Shown here in pieces: positions 6,717 through 11,034 of a stretch of 11,034 nt of DNA. Where the stretch lies: NCBI GenBank assembly GCA_023451855.1, contig JAEXXY010000352.1, positions 1 to 11,034 on the forward strand, in the 5' to 3' direction. The position numbers and the translations under genes were made by a program. The DNA comes from Actinomycetes bacterium (GTDB lineage Bacteria > Actinomycetota > Actinomycetes > Actinomycetales > Dermatophilaceae). Below the pieces are notes generated by a model. The model was not told the origin of the DNA. It saw only the letters and a list, made by a program, of their open reading frames with translations, and ran no database searches. Position 1 is the first letter of the stretch. Every line of letters begins with the position of its first letter.

Positions 6717-7391
6717 GTGAGTCGCGACGACGAGGCGTTCGACGCCGCACCCCCGGCCCGGGCCACCGAGGCCGAGTCGACGGGCCTGGGCCCGCTCCGC
6801 GACGCCCGCACGCTGCGCCCCGGCTCGTCGGTCGCCGTCGGCATCATCGGTCTCGTCTGCGGCCTGGCCCTGCTCGTGCCCGCCATCCTCGTGCCGCCGC
6901 CGAGCTGGACGCTCATCTCGAGCATCACGCTCGCGTTCGTGCTCCTGTGGCTGTTCGTCGTGCGCCCGAGCGCGGTCATCCACGCCGAAGGGGTGCGCCT
7001 CATCAACCCGATGCGGGTCGTCGACGTCACGTGGCCGGCCATCGACGAGGTCCGCTCGCGCTGGGCCCTCGAGCTCTTCTCCGGCGGCCGCAAGTACACC
7101 GCCTGGGCGGTGCCGTCCGACCCGGGCCGCCCGCGGTACGGCCGTCAGGCCCTCGCCATCGGCTCTAACCGCCTGCGCGGCCCGGCGGCGCCCGAGGTGG
7201 ACCCGCGCCCCAAGCGTCCGAAGATCGAGGCCCAGACCGTCGCCGCCGAGATCGAGGCGCGGCGCGAGGAGGACCGGCGCCGCAAGGACGGTCGCACGCC
7301 CCGCATCGCCTCGCAGTCCTGGGACCCGGTGTCCGTGGGCCTGCTGCTGGCCGGGATCGCGTTCTTCGTCATCGGGACGTTCGTCGTCTGA
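6717..7391 (+). CDS. Membrane-anchored bacterial PH-domain protein
   Basis: This 224-residue protein has a polar N-terminus (1-37) and a two-helix hairpin: a membrane segment at about 38-60 (VAVGIIGLVCGLALLVPAI) and another at about 64-82 (WTLISSITLAFVLLWLF). A bacterial PH-like domain follows at about 83-153 (VIHAEGVRLINPMRVVDVTW, then WALELFSGGRKYTAWAV). Next comes a charged, arginine- and glutamate-rich stretch (160-195), probably cytoplasmic and helical, and a last membrane segment at 204-223. The domain order fits small actinobacterial PH-domain membrane proteins of unknown function (the bPH_6-type group, from memory). It is transcribed alone, divergent from deoC and convergent with the mutase gene. 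It interrupts the nucleoside genes without an evident role in them. Confidence 0.85.
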   Translation: MSRDDEAFDAAPPARATEAESTGLGPLRDARTLRPGSSVAVGIIGLVCGLALLVPAILVPPPSWTLISSITLAFVLLWLFVVRPSAVIHAEGVRLINPMRVVDVTWPAIDEVRSRWALELFSGGRKYTAWAVPSDPGRPRYGRQALAIGSNRLRGPAAPEVDPRPKRPKIEAQTVAAEIEARREEDRRRKDGRTPRIASQSWDPVSVGLLLAGIAFFVIGTFVV

Positions 7392-7400
7392 GGGGTGACG

Positions 7401-7419
7401 CCGTGGGTGACGCCACCGG
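7401..7419. terminator. Weak hairpin between convergent genes, possible bidirectional terminator
   Basis: The 36-bp gap between the PH-domain gene stop and the mutase stop contains CCGTGG (7401-7406) pairing with CCACCGG (7413-7419). The stem is six base pairs with one bulged C and a 6-nt loop. There is no T run on either strand, so the call rests on position between convergent stops and on GC-rich stability only. Confidence 0.25.
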
Positions 7420-7427
7420 CTGGGGTC

Positions 7428-9113
7428 TCAGAGCGCGGTGAGCCGCTCCAGGTCGGCGCGCTCCGCGGCCAGGCGAGTCTCGGCCGTGGCGCGGGCCACC
7501 GGCAGCGACTCGGGGCCGGGGACCGGCTCGATGACCTCGAGGTACACCTTGACCTTCGGCTCGGTGCCGCTCGGGCGCACGATGACGCGCGAGTCGTCCT
7601 CGAGGAACCAGCGCAGGCCCTCGGTCGGGGGCAGGCCACCGTCACCGCGCGCCAGGTCGTCGACACGTGCCACGGCGATGCCGGCCACCGACGTCGGCGG
7701 CTCGGCGCGCAGCCGGTCCATCAGGGCCTCGCTCTGCGAGAGGTCCGAGACCCGCACCGAGAACGAGTCGGTGGCGTGGACGCCGTGCTCGGTGGCGAGG
7801 TCGTCGAGCAGGTCGGTCAGGGTGCGGCCCTGCGCCTTGAGCGACGCGGCGAGCTCGGCGAGCAGCAGGGCGGCGCTGACGCCGTCCTTGTCGCGCACGA
7901 GCTGGGGCGCGACGCAGTAGCCGAGCGCCTCCTCGTAGCCGTAGCGCAGGCCGGGCACGCGCGAGATCCACTTGAAGCCGGTGAGGGTCTCCTCGTGGGC
8001 GAGCCCGGCGCCGCGGGCGATGGCGGCGAGCAGGCGCGAGGACACGATCGAGTTGGCGAAGACGTCGCCGGGCGAGACCCCGCGGCGCACGACGTGCGCC
8101 CCGAGGAGCGCCCCGACCTCGTCGCCGCGCAGCATCCGCCAGTCGCCGAGGGCCGGGTCGTGGATCGCCGCGGCGCAGCGGTCGGCGTCGGGGTCGTTGG
8201 CGATGACGAGGTCGCACTGCGTGGCGCGCGCCCGGGCCAGGGCCAGGTCGATGGCGCCCTTCTCCTCGGGGTTCGGGAACGCGACAGTGGGGAAGTCGGG
8301 GTCGGGCACGGCCTGCTCGTCAACGGCGGACAGGGCCCCGAAGCCGGCGCGCTGGAAGGCCGCCGTCACGGTGCCGTGGCCGACGCCGTGCAGGCTGGTG
8401 TGCACGATCGCGAGGTCGCGCGGCGAGTCCGGGTCGACGACCGTGACGACGGCGTCGAGGTAGTCTCCGAGCAGCTCGTCGCCGAGGGTCTCCCAGCCGT
8501 CGTGGGCGCGCGGCACGTCGGCGACGCGCTCGACGCGGGCGATGTGGGCGGCGATCTGCGCGTCGGACGGGGGCACGATCTGGCTGCCGTCGCCGAGGTA
8601 CACCTTGTAGCCGTTGTCCTGCGGCGGGTTGTGGCTCGCCGTGACCATGACTCCGGCGTCGGCGCCGAGATGGCGGATGGCGAAGGCGAGGACCGGGGTC
8701 GGCAATGGCTGGGGGAGCAGGAGGGCGCGGCCGCCCGCGGCGACGACGACCGCCGCGGTGTCGCGGGCGAAGACGTCGGAGTTGTAGCGCGCGTCGTACC
8801 CGATGACGACGGTCGGGTGCGTCCCGGCGCCGCCCTCGGCCTTGAGGTAGGCGGTCAGTCCTGCCGCGGCCCGGATGACGACGCTGCGGTTCATCCGGTT
8901 CGGCCCGGCCCCGAGCGCGCCACGCAGGCCGGCCGTGCCGAACTCGAGCAGTCCGGCGAACCGGTCGGCGAGCTCGGTGCGGGCGGCGTCGTCACCGGCC
9001 TGCGCCTGGCGCAGCAGCGCGTCGAGCTCGTCGCGGGTCGTCGGGTCGGGGTCGTCGTCGCGCCACGCGGCGGCCTCCGTGAGGAGCGGGTCGGTGCCGG
9101 GCTCGCCCGCCAT
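7428..9113 (-). CDS. pmmB: Phospho-sugar mutase of the PGM2/PmmB type, probable phosphopentomutase
   Basis: This 561-residue alpha-D-phosphohexomutase superfamily enzyme moves a phosphate between C1 and the terminal carbon of a sugar. The four active-site elements are intact. FGTAGLRG is at 58-65. The phosphoserine loop TASHNP is at 158-163 (Ser160). The magnesium loop NDPDADR has Asp307, Asp309 and Asp311. The sugar loop GYEEALGY is at 392-399, and the phosphate loop RPSGTEPK at 513-520. PNPEEKG (280-286), ETLTGFKW (375-382) and DKDGVSAA (408-415) resemble human PGM2, a phosphopentomutase, more than bacterial ManB or GlmM. Actinobacterial copies are usually named phosphomannomutase. Position one base into the PNP stop (TGATG) and the presence of deoC argue for conversion of (deoxy)ribose-1-phosphate to the 5-phosphate. 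The ATG at 9113 is chosen for this coupling; upstream frame is PNP shadow. Specificity is inference. Confidence 0.93.
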   Translation of the reverse strand: MAGEPGTDPLLTEAAAWRDDDPDPTTRDELDALLRQAQAGDDAARTELADRFAGLLEFGTAGLRGALGAGPNRMNRSVVIRAAAGLTAYLKAEGGAGTHPTVVIGYDARYNSDVFARDTAAVVVAAGGRALLLPQPLPTPVLAFAIRHLGADAGVMVTASHNPPQDNGYKVYLGDGSQIVPPSDAQIAAHIARVERVADVPRAHDGWETLGDELLGDYLDAVVTVVDPDSPRDLAIVHTSLHGVGHGTVTAAFQRAGFGALSAVDEQAVPDPDFPTVAFPNPEEKGAIDLALARARATQCDLVIANDPDADRCAAAIHDPALGDWRMLRGDEVGALLGAHVVRRGVSPGDVFANSIVSSRLLAAIARGAGLAHEETLTGFKWISRVPGLRYGYEEALGYCVAPQLVRDKDGVSAALLLAELAASLKAQGRTLTDLLDDLATEHGVHATDSFSVRVSDLSQSEALMDRLRAEPPTSVAGIAVARVDDLARGDGGLPPTEGLRWFLEDDSRVIVRPSGTEPKVKVYLEVIEPVPGPESLPVARATAETRLAAERADLERLTAL

Positions 9114-9946
9114 CAGATGCGCCCCACGACGGCGGCGAGGAGGCGTCCGCAACGGTCGGCCGCGGCGCGTCCGGCCTCGAGGACCTCCTCGTGGTGCAGC
9201 GGCGTCTCGGAGATGCCGGCCGCGAGGTTGGTGACGAGCGAGATCCCGAGGACGTCGAGGCCGCTCTGCCGGGCCGCGATGGCCTCGAGCGAGGTGGACA
9301 TGCCGACGAGGTCGCCGCCGATGACCTTGGCCATCCGCACCTCGGCCGGGGTCTCGTAGTGGGGGCCGCGGAACTGGACGTAGACGCCCTCGTCGAGGTC
9401 GGGGTCGACCTCGCGGGCCAGCTGGCGCAGCCGCGGGGTGTAGACGTCGGTGAGGTCGACGAAGTTCGCACCCTCGATGGGGGAGTGGGCGGTGAGGTTG
9501 ATGTGGTCGCGGATGAGGACCGGGGTGCCGGGGGCCCATGCCGGCTTGAGGCCACCGCAGCCGTTCGTCAGAACGATGGTGCTGCACCCGGCGGCTTTCG
9601 CCGTGCGGACGCCGTGGACCACCGAACGAACGCCGCGGCCCTCGTAGAAGTGGGTGCGGGTGCCGAAGACCAGCGCCCGACGGCCGGTGTCGCCGATCGC
9701 GACCGACCGCATCGTGCCCGAGTGTCCGGCGACGGCCGCGCGGTGGAAGCCGGGGACGTCGGCGTTCTCGATCGTGGCGAGGGTCTCGCCGACGAGGTCG
9801 GCCGTCTGGCCCCAGCCGGAGCCGAGGACGAGCGCGACGTCGTGGCGCTCGACGCCCGTGCGCTCGGCGATGACGGCGGCAGCGGCGTCGGCGACGGCGA
9901 AGGGGTCGGTGGAGGGGTCGGCGAGGTCGAGGTGCGTCGTGGTCAC
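9113..9946 (-). CDS. punA: Purine nucleoside phosphorylase, trimeric 6-oxopurine type
   Basis: This 277-residue enzyme phosphorolyses inosine, guanosine and their deoxy forms to the base and (deoxy)ribose-1-phosphate. Sequence signatures of the trimeric family are LGSGWG (41-46, phosphate), AGHSG (73-77), RTHFYEG (97-103), TNGCGGL (127-133), GPHYETPAE (194-202, Glu198), GMSTSLEA (215-222) and VTNLAAGI (238-245, Asn240). Glu198 and Asn240 match the bovine Glu201/Asn243 pair that selects 6-oxopurines, so adenosine should be a poor substrate and must first pass through the deaminase. It is also named deoD in mycobacteria. The GTG at 9946 is supported by a -10 box seven bases upstream; there is no Shine-Dalgarno. 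It shares one base with the following mutase gene (TGATG), making a two-gene operon. Confidence 0.95.
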   Translation of the reverse strand: MTTTHLDLADPSTDPFAVADAAAAVIAERTGVERHDVALVLGSGWGQTADLVGETLATIENADVPGFHRAAVAGHSGTMRSVAIGDTGRRALVFGTRTHFYEGRGVRSVVHGVRTAKAAGCSTIVLTNGCGGLKPAWAPGTPVLIRDHINLTAHSPIEGANFVDLTDVYTPRLRQLAREVDPDLDEGVYVQFRGPHYETPAEVRMAKVIGGDLVGMSTSLEAIAARQSGLDVLGISLVTNLAAGISETPLHHEEVLEAGRAAADRCGRLLAAVVGRI

Positions 9947-9953
9947 GTTCAGG

Positions 9954-9959
9954 ACTCTA
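9954..9959 (-). promoter_or_regulatory. Putative -10 box of a leaderless promoter for the PNP-mutase operon
   Basis: Read on the minus strand, TAGAGT (9959 to 9954) is followed by seven bases (CCTGAAC) and then the GTG at 9946. This fits TANNNT placed for transcription starting at the initiation codon. No ribosome site is present. A small inverted repeat GGTG-CGAA-CACC at 9974-9985 lies about where the -35 region would be, so it could overlap polymerase or a regulator. That last point is speculative. Confidence 0.5.
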
Positions 9960-10007
9960 GCGACGCCGTCCGCGGTGCGAACACCACTCGGCGGGATGGT
10001 TGGATGG

Positions 10008-10023
10008 ACGCGTGATCACGCGT
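10008..10023. promoter_or_regulatory. Perfect 16-bp palindrome spanning the lpdA start codon
   Basis: ACGCGTGATCACGCGT reads identically on both strands with no mismatch or spacer, and its 5th to 7th bases are the GTG initiation codon at 10012. Six bases upstream of that codon sits TTGGAT (10000-10005), a poor -10 candidate. If transcription starts at the GTG, a protein bound here would cover the start site, or the leader could fold back on itself. A dimeric repressor operator is one reading. Coincidence in GC-rich coding sequence is the other. Confidence 0.4.
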
Positions 10024-11034
10024 GAGACGTCCGTTGTCATCATCGGGGGCGGCCCGGGCGGGTACGAGGCGGCGCTCGTCGCCGCCCAGCTCGGCGCGCA
10101 GGTCACCGTCGTCGAGAGGGACGGCGTCGGCGGCGCCGCGGTGCTCACCGACTGCGTCCCGAGCAAGGCGCTCATCGCCACCGCCGACTACATGTCCGAC
10201 TTCGAGACCGCCTCGCGTCTCGGGGTGCGCCTGCAGGACGACGACGGCGACGAGGTGTCCGACGCCGTCGCCCAGGCCCGGACCGTCAACGGCCGCATCC
10301 TCGAGCTCGCGGCCGCGCAGAGCGGGGACATCCGCGGCAGTCTCGAGCAGGTCGGGGTCACCGTCCTGACCGGCTCGGCGCGGCTCGCCTCGCGTGAGCG
10401 CGTCGTCGCCACCCTCGAGGACGGCAGCACCCGGGAGCTCTCGGCCGACGTCGTGCTCCTCGCCACCGGTGCCTCCCCCCGCGTCATGGACACCATGCGA
10501 CCCGACGGGGAGCGCATCCTCACGTGGCAGCAGATCTACGCCCTCGACGAGCTGCCCGAGCGGATCATCGTCATCGGCTCCGGCGTCACCGGCGCCGAGC
10601 TCGCGCAGGCCTACCTCGGCTTGGGCTCGCAGGTCGTCCTCGTCTCCTCCCGCGACCGGGTGCTCCCGGGCGAGGACGCCGACGCCGCCACCGTCATCGA
10701 GGACGTCTTCCGCAAGCGCGGCATGGAGGTGCTGAACAAGTCGCGCGCCGCGTCGGTCGAGCGTACCGCCGACGGCGTCGTCGTCACCCTCGTCGACGGG
10801 CGGACCGTCGAGGGTTCGCACGCGCTGCTCGCGGTCGGGTCGGTGCCGAACACCGCCGGGCTCGGGCTCGAGGAGGCCGGCGTCGAGCTGAGCCAGTCCG
10901 GGCACGTCCAGGTCGACCGGGTCTCGCGCACCAGCGTCGGTGGCGTCTACGCGGCCGGTGACTGCACCGGGGTCCTGCCCCTGGCCTCGGTGGCCGCCAT
11001 GCAGGGTCGCATCGCCATGTGGCACGCCCTCGGC
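10012..11034 (+). CDS. lpdA: LpdA-type flavoprotein, NAD(P)H:quinone reductase (3' end outside window)
   Basis: The frame from the GTG at 10012 is open for 341 codons to the window edge with no stop. About 130 residues should be missing, judging by a family length near 470. Features are an FAD dinucleotide fold VVIIGGGPGGYEAA (8-21), VLLATGAS (148-155), a second NAD(P)H fold IVIGSGVTGAELA (186-198) and the flavin-contacting YAAGDCTG (313-320). In lipoamide dehydrogenase the redox motif is GGTCLNVGCIPSK. Here it is GGAAVLTDCVPSK (40-52), so the first cysteine is Ala43 and only Cys48 remains. This loss, and phrases such as PDGERILTW, DGRTVEGSHAL and LPLASVAAMQGRIAM, match M. tuberculosis LpdA (Rv3303c, from memory), which reduces quinones and is not a lipoamide dehydrogenase. 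A disulfide-based reductase activity is therefore unlikely. It is divergent from PNP with a 65-bp spacer. Confidence 0.92.
   Translation, partial: MITRETSVVIIGGGPGGYEAALVAAQLGAQVTVVERDGVGGAAVLTDCVPSKALIATADYMSDFETASRLGVRLQDDDGDEVSDAVAQARTVNGRILELAAAQSGDIRGSLEQVGVTVLTGSARLASRERVVATLEDGSTRELSADVVLLATGASPRVMDTMRPDGERILTWQQIYALDELPERIIVIGSGVTGAELAQAYLGLGSQVVLVSSRDRVLPGEDADAATVIEDVFRKRGMEVLNKSRAASVERTADGVVVTLVDGRTVEGSHALLAVGSVPNTAGLGLEEAGVELSQSGHVQVDRVSRTSVGGVYAAGDCTGVLPLASVAAMQGRIAMWHALG

Noticed and set aside
7395..9359. A 654-codon plus-strand frame opposite the mutase gene
   Set aside because: Low-complexity product without motifs, fully antisense to a gene with all active-site loops intact.
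10012..11034. Calling the last gene dihydrolipoyl dehydrogenase (lpd)
   Set aside because: One of the two redox-active cysteines is replaced by alanine, which fits the LpdA quinone reductase group instead.

Overview
The window looks like chromosomal DNA from a high-GC actinobacterium. Codon third positions are overwhelmingly G or C, GTG starts are frequent, the 5S rRNA is of actinobacterial type, and several genes appear to be leaderless. The grouping of an LpdA-type flavoprotein, purine nucleoside phosphorylase, a large phospho-sugar mutase and adenosine deaminase recalls the lpdA-deoD-pmmB-add neighbourhood of Mycobacterium tuberculosis (from memory). The deoC/paired-ALDH/kinase arrangement suggests a member of Micrococcales, perhaps Intrasporangiaceae. 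The family placement is inference.

Layout. Bases 1-116 are the 3' part of a 5S rRNA, the end of an rrn operon, followed by a strong hairpin terminator (126-170). A plus-strand pair follows: a small cupin (234-605) coupled by a GTGA overlap to adenosine deaminase (602-1801). Converging on it is a five-gene minus-strand operon read from 6553 down to 1815: deoC, a full-length aldehyde dehydrogenase, a short ALDH-like protein without a catalytic domain, a uridine-kinase-like P-loop kinase, and an Asp/Glu-racemase family enzyme. All are tightly spaced or overlapping. A divergent plus-strand gene (6717-7391) encodes a small membrane PH-domain protein. A second minus-strand operon follows: purine nucleoside phosphorylase (9946-9113) and a PGM2-type phospho-sugar mutase (9113-7428), joined by TGATG. 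Divergent from it, an LpdA-type NAD(P)H:quinone reductase starts at 10012 and runs off the right end.

How the genes fit together. Most of the window reads as one purine (deoxy)nucleoside degradation pathway. Adenosine deaminase makes (deoxy)inosine. The trimeric-type PNP, whose Glu/Asn pair fits 6-oxopurines, releases the base and (deoxy)ribose-1-phosphate. The PGM2-like mutase probably converts the 1-phosphate to the 5-phosphate. DeoC cleaves deoxyribose-5-phosphate to glyceraldehyde-3-phosphate and acetaldehyde. The ALDH, perhaps with its truncated partner, would oxidise the acetaldehyde to acetate.

The points most worth following are four. The ALDH plus half-ALDH pair resembles a split ALDH16. 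The PGM2-like mutase probably fills the missing phosphopentomutase step. A perfect 16-bp palindrome lies on the lpdA start codon. Three genes (cupin, deoC, PNP) share an apparent leaderless promoter arrangement. I saw no mobile element, CRISPR array, tRNA or phage gene, and no gene-free stretch above 300 bases.
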